Below are positions 18,168-25,799 of a stretch of 64,000 nucleotides of DNA, in pieces. Each line of letters opens with the position of its first letter. The first letter of the stretch is position 1. This DNA comes from JBDHWG01 sp046328525 (lineage in GTDB: Bacteria > Chloroflexota > Anaerolineae > Epilineales > JAHCIE01). The DNA lies in contig JAXLWK010000013.1 of NCBI GenBank assembly GCA_046328525.1, forward strand, positions 1 through 64,000, written 5' to 3'. The position numbers were made by a program, and so were the translations under genes. The notes under the pieces were generated by a model, which searched no databases, was not told where the DNA came from, and saw only the letters and a list, made by a program, of their open reading frames with translations.

Positions 18168-18495
18168 TCAACTCGAGGGCGAACAGAACATGTCGTTGAG
18201 AACACACTTGAAGTGTGCCCCTTCTGTTCGCCACTTCTCGGCCCGTTCCTTGACCTCGGCTTCGTAGCCCTGGTCGCTGGGGTTGTAGAAGCGGCGGTCT
18301 TTGTGGATGTCGGGCAGGTACTGCTGCGCGACCCAGTGGCCCTCGTAGATGTGCGTTTTCGGGGGTGCGGGGCCGTCTGCGGCCCTGCTGTGGTAGCCCT
18401 TGCCATGTCCGAGCCGCGCCGCCCCCTTGTAGAGACGTGCCATGGCGCGTCTCTACGTCCCGCAGATGCACCGGCGCCGCCCCTGCGGTCGTAGC
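18168..18495 (-). pseudogene. rarA: C-terminal remnant of replication-associated recombination protein A (RarA/MgsA), frameshifted
   Basis: In one frame the minus strand encodes APVHLRD (just upstream of 18460). It then shifts to another frame for ARLYKGAARLGHGKGYHS...EGHWVAQQYLPDIHKDRRFYNPSDQGYEAEVKERAEKW. This is the conserved C-terminal end of RarA-type AAA+ proteins (YKGAxxLGHGxGY, QQYLPxxxxxRxFYxPxxxGYE). The frame change coincides with the palindrome at 18429-18456, and the ATPase part is absent upstream, where the larA-like gene is read in the other direction. The tail after EKW (RTEGAHFKCVLNDMF) is not RarA-like. This is a gene relic, not a functional protein. Confidence 0.75.
18429..18456. 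repeat. 28-bp palindrome (GTAGAGACG...CGTCTCTAC) inside the rarA relic
   Basis: The arms GTAGAGACG and CGTCTCTAC flank a core containing GCCATGGC. The whole unit is palindromic apart from one base pair. It sits exactly where the rarA reading frame shifts, which suggests it was inserted. Palindromes of this type are dispersed in many cyanobacterial and Chloroflexota genomes (general knowledge); this is the only copy seen here. Confidence 0.65.
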
Positions 18496-18514
18496 GCACG
18501 AGGCAGTATTGAGC

Positions 18515-18520
18515 TATAAT
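18515..18520 (+). promoter_or_regulatory. Putative -10 box for the larA-like gene
   Basis: A consensus TATAAT lies 36 bases upstream of the ATG at 18556. No good -35 hexamer is visible at 17 bases, so the promoter may need an activator or be weak. Confidence 0.4.
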
Positions 18521-18555
18521 CAGGCTCAGTTAAGAGCGAATGGGCTGGAGGGAAC

Positions 18556-19839
18556 ATGCGCGTACAACTGGCGTACGGACGAACGGGTCTGGCGGTGGAC
18601 CTTCCGGCCCACGCCTGCGTTGTCGCATCGCCGGCCGTCCCCCCGCTCCCCGACGAAGCCGCGGCGCTGCGCGCGGCCCTCCGCCACCCCATCGGCTCCG
18701 CGCCCCTCGCCGCGAAAGTGAAGGCTGGCGACACGGTCGTCATCACCCACAGTGACATCACCCGCGCCACGCCTAACGACCGCATCCTGCCGCTGTTGCT
18801 CGCCGAGCTGGAAGCGGCCGGCGTCCGCCGCGACGACATCACCCTGCTCAACGCCCTCGGCACGCACCGCAAGCAGACGGTGGAGGAGCTGCGGCGAATG
18901 CTCGGCGACTTCGTCTTCGAGAACTACCGCTGCCGCCAGCACGACGCCTTCGATGAGGCGAACCTGGCGCCCCTCGGCGTGACCGCGCGCGGCCACCCGG
19001 TGCGCATCAACCGCGCCTACCTGGAGGCCGACGTTCGCATCCTGACCGGGTTCATCGAGCCGCACTTCTTCGCCGGCTACAGTGGCGGGCCGAAAGCCGT
19101 CCTGCCGGCCCTGTCCGGCTGGGAGAGCGTGTTCACCAACCACGGCTACGCCATGATCGCCGACCCCAACGCAACCTGGGGAGTGACGCGGGCGAACCCA
19201 ATCTGGGAGGAGATGCGCGAGGTCGCCGTGCTGACGCGCCCGACCTTCCTCCTCAACGTGACCCTGAACGCCCAGCACCAGATTACAGGCGTGTTCGCCG
19301 GCGACCTGCTGGATGCCCACGCCACCGGCTGCGCCTTCGTTCGCGCGCACAACATGGCCCAGGTGGACGAACCGTTCGACATCGTCATCACGACCAACAG
19401 CGGCTACCCCCTGGACCAGAACCTGTATCAGACGGTCAAGGGGATGAGCGCAGCGGCGCGGATTGTGCGCGAGGGTGGGGCGATTATCATGGCGGCGGGC
19501 TGCGAGGACGGCGTGCCGAACCACGGCAAGTACGCCGAGCTGCTGCGGCGCGGCGGCTCGCCCCAGGGCGTACTGGACATGGTCGCGCAGCCGGGCTTCA
19601 GCGAACACGACCAGTGGCAGGTGCAGCTCCAGGCCATCATCCAGCTCAAGGCCGACGTGTACGTCTACAGCGACGGCCTGACGGACGAGCAAATCCGCGA
19701 CGCCCTGTTCACCCCGTGCCGCGACATCGAAGCGACGGTGGCGAGCCTGATGGAACGCTACGGCCCCGGCGCCCGCATCGCCGTCCTGCCCGAAGGCCCG
19801 CAAACCGTAGCGTATCTCAGGCAAGAGGGGTTAATATGA
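18556..19839 (+). CDS. LarA-family nickel-dependent (lactate) racemase-like protein
   Basis: 427 residues, the usual length for the LarA/DUF2088 family. LarA enzymes use a nickel-pincer cofactor to racemise lactate or related 2-hydroxyacids in the cytoplasm. The signature residues are present: His104 in ALGTHR, His170 in EPHFFAGYSGG, Lys180 in GGPKAVLPA (cofactor-linked Lys) and His196 in FTNH. No larB, larC or larE maturation genes occur in the window, so cofactor supply must come from elsewhere and the true substrate is open. GGAGGG precedes the ATG. The stop overlaps the next start as ATGA, coupling it to the nucleotidyltransferase gene. Confidence 0.85.
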   Translation: MRVQLAYGRTGLAVDLPAHACVVASPAVPPLPDEAAALRAALRHPIGSAPLAAKVKAGDTVVITHSDITRATPNDRILPLLLAELEAAGVRRDDITLLNALGTHRKQTVEELRRMLGDFVFENYRCRQHDAFDEANLAPLGVTARGHPVRINRAYLEADVRILTGFIEPHFFAGYSGGPKAVLPALSGWESVFTNHGYAMIADPNATWGVTRANPIWEEMREVAVLTRPTFLLNVTLNAQHQITGVFAGDLLDAHATGCAFVRAHNMAQVDEPFDIVITTNSGYPLDQNLYQTVKGMSAAARIVREGGAIIMAAGCEDGVPNHGKYAELLRRGGSPQGVLDMVAQPGFSEHDQWQVQLQAIIQLKADVYVYSDGLTDEQIRDALFTPCRDIEATVASLMERYGPGARIAVLPEGPQTVAYLRQEGLI

Positions 19840-20225
19840 GTGTTAGCCTCGATGGGCTTCTCAGGGCGAACGAGCAAGAAGCCCTGCGTGCCTTTCTTGA
19901 GCGCGTCATCGGCGGCTATGGAACGCATATCCAGGATGTGATGCTGTTTGGCTCCACGGCGCGCGATGACAGCGAGCGCAACTCAGATATTGATAGTCTG
20001 CTCATCGCTGACGTAGATACCTGGCAATTCAAGCACAGCATCAGCGCCCTTGCCTCGGATATCGGCATCGGCCTTGAGTGCGACGTGCTCATTGACGCCC
20101 GCGTTGTTGGCGTCGAGCGTTGGCGGCGTATGGCCACCGAGCAGTTTTCCTTGTACCGAAATGTAGCCGATGAGGGCATCCCCCTCACAAGCGCTGCTGG
20201 TTCGCAAACACCTGATGATACATAG
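19836..20225 (+). CDS. MNT-type minimal nucleotidyltransferase
   Basis: 129 residues, starting at the ATG overlapping the larA-like stop. Residues about 38-58 carry the polymerase-beta-type signature FGSTARDDSERNSDIDSLLI with the metal-binding DxD. A third acidic residue follows in GLECDVLID. MNT proteins are usually the antitoxin half of HEPN/MNT pairs and AMPylate their partner, but no HEPN gene follows: the next gene is a phosphatase. Residues 100-129 (TEQFSLYRNVADEGIPL) match the usual end of the family. GC content is lower than both neighbours, suggesting it was acquired separately. Confidence 0.8.
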   Translation: MSVSLDGLLRANEQEALRAFLERVIGGYGTHIQDVMLFGSTARDDSERNSDIDSLLIADVDTWQFKHSISALASDIGIGLECDVLIDARVVGVERWRRMATEQFSLYRNVADEGIPLTSAAGSQTPDDT

Positions 20226-20242
20226 CGCCTAAGGAGACCGTT

Positions 20243-20920
20243 GTGACAACCCGCTTATACCTCATCCGCCACGGCGCGACGCCGGCCAGCGCCGAGGACC
20301 GTTTCTCCGGCTCCATTGACATAGACATCTCCGACGAAGGCCGGCGGCAGGCGGAGGCCCTGTCCCTCCGCCTGGCGGACGAGTCCATCTCCGCCATTTA
20401 TTGCAGCCCGATGCGACGCACGGTCGAGACTGCCGAAATCATCGCCCGCCCCCACGGCATCGCGCCGGAACGCCACGACGAGCTGCGAGAGATTGACCAC
20501 GGCCACTGGGAAGGGAAGCTCCGCAGCGAGGTCGAGACGCAGTACGCCAACGAGTATGCCGCCTGGTCCGAGGACCCGTTCACCTTCGCCCCGGGCGGGG
20601 GCGAGTCCGGCGTGAGCGTCCTGGCGCGGGCGCTCCCCCTCATCCGAAAAGTCGTCGCCGCCTGCCCCGACGGCAATGTCGCCGTCGTGTCGCACAAGGC
20701 GACCATTCGCCTGCTGATTAGCAGCCTGCTCGGCTTCGACCCGCGGGGTTACCGCGACCGGCTGGACATGCAGCCATGCTGCCTGAACATCCTCGACTTC
20801 AAGGACCCGGTGCGCGCGCGCCTGATGCTGTTCAACGACGTCTCCCACTACGTCGGCGAGCCGACGCGCAGCACCAATCGCCTGTCGAAGTGGTGGGACA
20901 CAGCCCCGTCGTCGGACTAG
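20243..20920 (+). CDS. Histidine phosphatase superfamily protein (phosphoglycerate mutase-like)
   Basis: 225 residues, GTG start with AAGGAG nine bases upstream. The RHG catalytic motif is LIRHGAT (His10 phospho-acceptor), Arg58/Arg59 lie in CSPMRRTVETA, and the second His is in AVVSHKATIR. This is the cofactor-independent-looking broad-specificity branch (GpmB/CobC-like); the substrate cannot be assigned. It is the last gene of the larA-MNT run, separated by 17 bases. Confidence 0.85.
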   Translation: MTTRLYLIRHGATPASAEDRFSGSIDIDISDEGRRQAEALSLRLADESISAIYCSPMRRTVETAEIIARPHGIAPERHDELREIDHGHWEGKLRSEVETQYANEYAAWSEDPFTFAPGGGESGVSVLARALPLIRKVVAACPDGNVAVVSHKATIRLLISSLLGFDPRGYRDRLDMQPCCLNILDFKDPVRARLMLFNDVSHYVGEPTRSTNRLSKWWDTAPSSD

Positions 20921-21223
20921 CTCCGATGCCGAACGTAGTAACGACTTCAGTCGTTCTGCGGCCCCGGAAACGACCAATGAAGATCAACTATTTGTTGCCG
21001 CAATAGGGCCGGCGTTGGAGAGCCATCTCCAGCGCCTCGGACGGATGGTGGCGTAGGAGCAGGTTTGAAACCTGCCCCTACCGCAGCCGGCGGAATGCGG
21101 CAACAATGAGGTACGGTTCATCAGTCGTCACGACGGAAACACCCGAAGGGCTTGCACATTTGAGCTACACCGGCTAGACTTTTGGCGAAGCGAGTCCCTT
21201 GCCCTTGTCTGCCGAGGCTGCCC
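20921..21223. repeat. Intergenic stretch filled with palindromic repeats
   Basis: No gene is seen here. The stretch holds three palindromes: AACGACTTCAGTCGTT at 20940-20955; a 115-bp unit bounded by TTGTTGCCGCA (20992-21002) and its inverse TGCGGCAACAA (21096-21106); and inside that unit a near-perfect inverted repeat at 21053-21081 (GTAGG.GCAGGTT/AACCTGC..CCTAC). These look like dispersed REP/MITE elements. Some may also fold as a transcription terminator after the phosphatase gene. Confidence 0.65.
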
Positions 21224-23869
21224 GTGCCGCTGTCGGAAGTCCTGTCTGAGCTACGCGCCGCGCACAGCGCCCAGGTTGCCGCATGGCGGCACTTCCCGGA
21301 GCGGCCGGCTCGGCGCGCCCCCATGCCGGACGCCCTGCACCCGACGCTCCAGGCGGGGCTGCGGCAGCGCGGCATCCCCGCGCTGTACACGCACCAGGCC
21401 CAGGCTGTGACGGCGGCGCTGCGCGGCGAACACGTCTGCGTCGTCACGCCGACCGCCTCCGGCAAGACGCTGTGCTACAACCTGCCTGTCCTTCAGGCGC
21501 TCCTGAGCGACCCATCGGCGCGCGCCCTCTATCTCTTCCCAACCAAGGCGCTGGCCCAGGACCAGGTCGCCGAGCTAGGCCGCTGGCAGGCCACCCTCGA
21601 CGCCCCCGTCGCCGCCGCCACCTACGACGGCGATACGCCGACATCGGCGCGGTCGCGCATCCGCAAAACCGCCCGCGTCATCGTCACCAACCCCGACATG
21701 CTGCACACAGGCATCCTGCCGCACCACACGAAGTGGGCGGAGCTGTTCGAGGGGCTGCGCGTCGTCGTCCTGGACGAGATGCACACCTATCGCGGCGTGT
21801 TCGGCAGCCACGTCGCCAACGTGTTGCGGCGGCTGCGGCGCATCGCCGCCTGGTATGGGGCGCAGCCGCAGTTCATCCTGTCCTCGGCGACCATCGCCAA
21901 CCCCGCCGACCTGGCGATGCGCCTGGTGGAAGCGCCGGTCACCGTCGTAGACGACGACGGCGCGCCGCGCAGCGAGCGACACTTCATCCTCATCAACCCG
22001 CCCATTGTCGATTCGCGCCTGGGCATCCGCCGCTCCGCCGCCGCCGAAGCCACCACCCTCGCCCGTCGCTGCCTCGCCGAGGACGTGCAGACCGCCGTTT
22101 TCGCCGGCAGCCGCCTGACCACGGAAGTCATTCTGCATAGCCTCCAGAACGGGGCCGAGACGCGCGTGCGCGGCTACCGCAGCGGCTACCTGCCCCAGGA
22201 GCGCCGCGCCACGGAGGCCGGGCTGCGCGACGGCTCGGTGCGCGGCGTCGTCAGCACGAACGCCCTGGAGCTGGGCGTGGACATCGGCGGGCTGGACGCC
22301 GTGATCATCGCCGGCTACCCCGGCGCCATCGCCAGCACGTGGCAGCAGGCGGGGCGGGCCGGGCGGCGCGGCAGCCTCGCGGCGGCCATGCTCGTGGCGC
22401 GCGGCCAACCCCTGGACCAATACCTGGTGGCGCACCCGGAGTACATCCTCGGCTCGGAGAACGGCGCTATCCCCTCGCCAGAGCACGCCCTCGTCAACCC
22501 CGACAACGCCCTCATCCTGACCGACCACATCCGCTGCGCCGCGTTCGAGCTGCCCTTCGCGGCGGACGAGGCTTTTGGAAGTCCAGTCCCTCACCCCCCT
22601 CCCCTCTCCCAAAATGGGAGAGGGGAGGGAGAGGGGAGCGACGTGTCTTTTCCCCCTCTCCCTTCATGGGAGAGGGGGACGGAGGGTGAGGGGCAGGCCC
22701 GCGTCCAGCTCACCCAGGACATCCTGGCGTTCCTGGCGGAGACGGGCGAGGTACACCGCAGCCGGGGGCAGTGGCACTGGCTGGCCGAGGCGTACCCGGC
22801 CGAGGCCGTCGGCCTGCGCACCGCCGGCGCCGACCGTGTCGTCATCCTGGATGAGACGGAGGGGCCGCGCACCATCGGCGAGGTGGACCGCCCCAGCGCG
22901 CCGGGCATGGTGCACAGCGGCGCCATCTATCTCCACGATGGCGCGATGTACCACGTCGAGCGGCTCGACTGGGAGGCCGGGCGGGCGTTCGTGCGTCCGG
23001 TGGCCGTGGACTACTACACCGACGGGATGGGGTCGGTGGACGTGGAGATCGTGGCCGAGAGCGAGCGGTGCAGTGTGCCCGGCGGCGCGATTGCCCACGG
23101 CGAGGTCGAGGTGACGTCGAAGACGACCGGCTACCGCCAGGTGCGCTTCGGCACGGGCGAGACGCTGGGGTGGGGCGAGGTGGACCTGCCCGCCCAGACG
23201 ATGCTGACGACGGCGTACTGGCTCCAGCTCGACGACGCGACGGTGGAGCGCTTCCGCGCCGAGGGCTGGTGGCGCTTCGACCCCAACGACTACGGCCCGA
23301 CCTGGGCGGCGCAGCGGGACAAGGCGCGGGCGCGGGACGACTACCGCTGCCGGGCGTGTGGCGCGCCGGAGCGGCCGGGCCGCGGCCACGACGTGCACCA
23401 CCTCCAACCGTTCCGCTCCTTCGGCTACGCGCGCGGCCACAACCGTCACGACCTCATCGCCAACCGTCTAGAGAACCTGGTCACCCTCTGCCCCGGCTGC
23501 CACCGCCGTGCCGAGGAGCGCCAGATCGTGCGCGGCGTGCTCAGCGGCCTCGCCCACGTCCTGGGCAACCTTGCGCCGCTGTACCTCATGTGCGACCCGC
23601 GCGACCTGGGCGTACTGTCGGAGATCAAGGCCGTCGGCACGGGCCTCCCGACGCTGACGATCTACGAGCAGATCCCGGCCGGCCTTGGCTTCGCGGCGGC
23701 CCTCTACGCGCGCCACGCCCAGCTCATGGCCGACGCCCACGACCTCATCGCCGCGTGCCCATGCCCCCAGGGCTGCCCCGGCTGCATCGGGCCGACCACG
23801 GACGCCGACCCGCAGGCCAAGGCGTGGGCGCTGCGCCTGGTGAATGTCCTGAGGGGAGAGCCGGCGTGA
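21224..23869 (+). CDS. mrfA: MrfA-like DEAD/DEAH helicase with DUF1998 and inserted HNH domain
   Basis: 881 residues from the GTG at 21224; the usual MrfA/YprA start (short helix, then WRHFPERPARRAPMPDAL) begins here, and upstream codons do not look coding. MrfA is a 3'-5' SF2 helicase of mitomycin-lesion repair. Visible parts are Walker A PTASGKT, the DEMH box, helicase C motifs (VSTNALELGVDIGGLD, QQAGRAGRRG), then DUF1998 with Cys845, Cys847, Cys851 and Cys854. Two oddities stand out. Residues about 455-490 are encoded by a palindromic repeat. Residues about 700-765 form an HNH nuclease domain (CRAC at 709-712, His725-His726, Asn751, CPGCH ending at His760) inside DUF1998. The stop overlaps the mrfB-like start as GTGA. 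Confidence 0.9.
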   Translation: MPLSEVLSELRAAHSAQVAAWRHFPERPARRAPMPDALHPTLQAGLRQRGIPALYTHQAQAVTAALRGEHVCVVTPTASGKTLCYNLPVLQALLSDPSARALYLFPTKALAQDQVAELGRWQATLDAPVAAATYDGDTPTSARSRIRKTARVIVTNPDMLHTGILPHHTKWAELFEGLRVVVLDEMHTYRGVFGSHVANVLRRLRRIAAWYGAQPQFILSSATIANPADLAMRLVEAPVTVVDDDGAPRSERHFILINPPIVDSRLGIRRSAAAEATTLARRCLAEDVQTAVFAGSRLTTEVILHSLQNGAETRVRGYRSGYLPQERRATEAGLRDGSVRGVVSTNALELGVDIGGLDAVIIAGYPGAIASTWQQAGRAGRRGSLAAAMLVARGQPLDQYLVAHPEYILGSENGAIPSPEHALVNPDNALILTDHIRCAAFELPFAADEAFGSPVPHPPPLSQNGRGEGEGSDVSFPPLPSWERGTEGEGQARVQLTQDILAFLAETGEVHRSRGQWHWLAEAYPAEAVGLRTAGADRVVILDETEGPRTIGEVDRPSAPGMVHSGAIYLHDGAMYHVERLDWEAGRAFVRPVAVDYYTDGMGSVDVEIVAESERCSVPGGAIAHGEVEVTSKTTGYRQVRFGTGETLGWGEVDLPAQTMLTTAYWLQLDDATVERFRAEGWWRFDPNDYGPTWAAQRDKARARDDYRCRACGAPERPGRGHDVHHLQPFRSFGYARGHNRHDLIANRLENLVTLCPGCHRRAEERQIVRGVLSGLAHVLGNLAPLYLMCDPRDLGVLSEIKAVGTGLPTLTIYEQIPAGLGFAAALYARHAQLMADAHDLIAACPCPQGCPGCIGPTTDADPQAKAWALRLVNVLRGEPA
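22588..22692. repeat. In-frame palindromic repeat inside the helicase gene
   Basis: Two stem-loops (22601-22625 and 22652-22678, each with CCCTCTCCC/GGGAGAGGG-type arms) lie within outer arms CCCTCACC and GGTGAGGG. The 105 bases are a multiple of three and contain no stop in the helicase frame, adding a Pro/Gly/Glu-rich peptide (PHPPPLSQNGRGEGEG) between the two helicase lobes and the DUF1998 part. The same kind of repeat is seen at 32979-33029 and near 44850. Confidence 0.8.
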
Positions 23870-25152
23870 GCGGCGAGCCGATGAGCATCCGCGACCGCCT
23901 GGAGCGCCTGCGCGGCCTCGGCATCCGCCGCGGCGCCGAAGTCTTCTCCGACGCGCCCGACGCCGCACCCACGCCACCGCGCCCCATCCGCCAGCGCCAG
24001 GACATCGCCGAGGTCGTCATCGGCCGCGACGTGGAGACGCCCCACGGCGCGTGCTTCGTCGCCGAGACGCGCTACGCCGAGCACGGCGGGCTGCCCGTTG
24101 GCGCGCCGCTGCCCCTGGCCGCGCTGCTGCCGCGCCTGCTGCGCGACGACGCCCTCGGCCGCGTGGACCTGCGCCGCGCCGTGTTCCTGGACGTGGAGAC
24201 GACGGGGCTGAGCGGCGGAACGGGGACGTTCGCGTTCCTGGTCGGCATCGGGACGTTCGAGGGCGACGTCTTCCGCGTGCGGCAGTTCTTCATGCGCGAC
24301 CCAGGCGCCGAGCCGTCGCTGCTCCACGCCCTGGCCGAGGCCGTTGCCGGCTATGACGCGGTCGTGACGTTCAACGGGCGCTCCTTCGACATGCCCCTGC
24401 TGACGACGCGCTTCCGCTTGCAGCGGCGGCGCGCGCCGCTGGCCGACGCGCCGCACCTGGACCTGCTCCTGCCCGCCCGCCGCCTGTGGCGCGCGCGCCT
24501 TGGCAGCTGCGCCCTCGGCTCGCTGGAGCGCGGCATCCTGGGCGTCGAGCGCGTGGACGACGTCCCGGGCATGATCATTCCCTACCTCTACTTCGACTAC
24601 GTGCGCACCGGCCGCGTCGAGCGCCTGGAGCGCGTCTTCTACCACAACGCCCTGGACATCGTGAGCATGGCGGCGCTGCTGGCCCGCATGAGCGCCATCC
24701 TGGACGACCCCGACGGCTGCGGCGTGTGCCACGGCGCCGACTGGCTCAGCCTGGGCATCGTGTACGAGGCGGTGGGCGACGAGGCGCTGGCAGGGCAGGC
24801 GTACCAGCGGGCGATGGCGACAGCGCTGCCACCGGAGCTACACGAGCAGGCGAAGGAGCGCTATGGCGCGCTGTGCAAGCGGCAGGGGGCGTGGGACGAG
24901 GCGGTCGCCGGGTGGGCGGCGGCGGTGGCGGGGGGGACGACGCGGCGGCTGTACCCCTACATCGAGCTGGCGAAGTTCTACGAGCACCGTCAGCGCGACT
25001 ATGTGGCCGCGATGGAGGTCGTGCAGCGCGCCATCGCCCTTGTCGAGACGACCGGCCTGCGCGACGGCAGCCTGTCGCAGGCCGCTACCCTGGCCGACCT
25101 GCGTCACCGGCTGGCGCGGCTCGAACGCAAGTCGGGTTCGCGCCCTGCCTGA
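23866..25152 (+). CDS. mrfB: MrfB-like DEDDh exonuclease with TPR tail
   Basis: 428 residues from the GTG at 23866, which overlaps the helicase stop and has GGGGAG upstream; ATG 23881 is the alternative. This is the RNase H-like YprB/MrfB family, a metal-dependent exonuclease acting with MrfA. Catalytic residues are Asp109 and Glu111 (FLDVETTGL), Asp175 (FNGRSFDMP), and His260 with Asp264 (HNALDIVS). Residues about 285-410 form TPR-like helices (LSLGIVYEAVGDEALAGQAYQRAM). The mrfA-mrfB order and overlap match the Bacillus yprAB operon, so joint action in excision of adducts or crosslinks is likely. Confidence 0.88.
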   Translation: MSGEPMSIRDRLERLRGLGIRRGAEVFSDAPDAAPTPPRPIRQRQDIAEVVIGRDVETPHGACFVAETRYAEHGGLPVGAPLPLAALLPRLLRDDALGRVDLRRAVFLDVETTGLSGGTGTFAFLVGIGTFEGDVFRVRQFFMRDPGAEPSLLHALAEAVAGYDAVVTFNGRSFDMPLLTTRFRLQRRRAPLADAPHLDLLLPARRLWRARLGSCALGSLERGILGVERVDDVPGMIIPYLYFDYVRTGRVERLERVFYHNALDIVSMAALLARMSAILDDPDGCGVCHGADWLSLGIVYEAVGDEALAGQAYQRAMATALPPELHEQAKERYGALCKRQGAWDEAVAGWAAAVAGGTTRRLYPYIELAKFYEHRQRDYVAAMEVVQRAIALVETTGLRDGSLSQAATLADLRHRLARLERKSGSRPA

Positions 25153-25799
25153 TGCGAGTCCTGGCCGTGGCGGACCGCGTTGACCGCCGTCTCGAAGCGC
25201 CGGACGCCCACGAGCGCACGGGCCAGGTGGAGCTTCTGCTCGGCGCGGGCGACCTCCCCTACTCTTACCTGACCTACCTGGCCGACAAGTTCAGCAGTCA
25301 CTGCGTGTTCGTTGCCGGCAACCACGACAGCCAGCTGACGTGGGACGAGTTCGGCGAGCCACTGAGCGCGCCGCGCGGCTGGATGTATGCCTCCAACCGC
25401 GTGGTCGAGGTCGGCGGTGTGCTCGTGGCCGGGCTGAGCGGCTCCATCGCCTACAACCCCGGCCGGCCGTTCCAGTACACCCAGAATCGCATGTGGGAGC
25501 AGGCGCTGCGGCTGGCCGTCCGCATCGCTTGGGCCACGCGCCAGCGCCGCCGCCGCCTCGACTTCCTGCTGACGCACTCGCCCGCCGCCGGCATCAACGA
25601 CGGCCCTGATTATGCCCACCAGGGGTTCTTCGCGCTGCGCTGGCTGCTGGAGCGCTTCGAGCCGCGCTACTTCATCCACGGCCACATGCACCGCTACAAT
25701 CCGCGTCTGCCGATGCGGAGCACGCATGGCAAAACCGAGGTTATCAATGCCTTCGACTTCCAGATCATTGACGCCGACGTGGGCGCATCCGACGAGTGA
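25152..25799 (+). CDS. Calcineurin-like metallophosphoesterase
   Basis: 215 residues; the ATG overlaps the mrfB-like stop by one base. Metallophosphoesterase motifs are GDLP (second metal ligand), Asn57-His58-Asp59 in AGNHDS, a His in LLTHSP and His176/His178/His180 in HGHMH. The usual first DxH is not canonical (AVADRVD), as in the sub-family of putative Ser/Thr phosphatases. Position inside the mrfAB operon suggests a link to nucleic-acid processing, but the substrate cannot be read. Confidence 0.8.
   Translation: MRVLAVADRVDRRLEAPDAHERTGQVELLLGAGDLPYSYLTYLADKFSSHCVFVAGNHDSQLTWDEFGEPLSAPRGWMYASNRVVEVGGVLVAGLSGSIAYNPGRPFQYTQNRMWEQALRLAVRIAWATRQRRRRLDFLLTHSPAAGINDGPDYAHQGFFALRWLLERFEPRYFIHGHMHRYNPRLPMRSTHGKTEVINAFDFQIIDADVGASDE

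Noticed and set aside
18526..19824. 432-residue minus-strand open frame
   Set aside because: It lies opposite the LarA-like gene and has a Val/Arg/Gly/Asp-rich composition typical of antisense frames.
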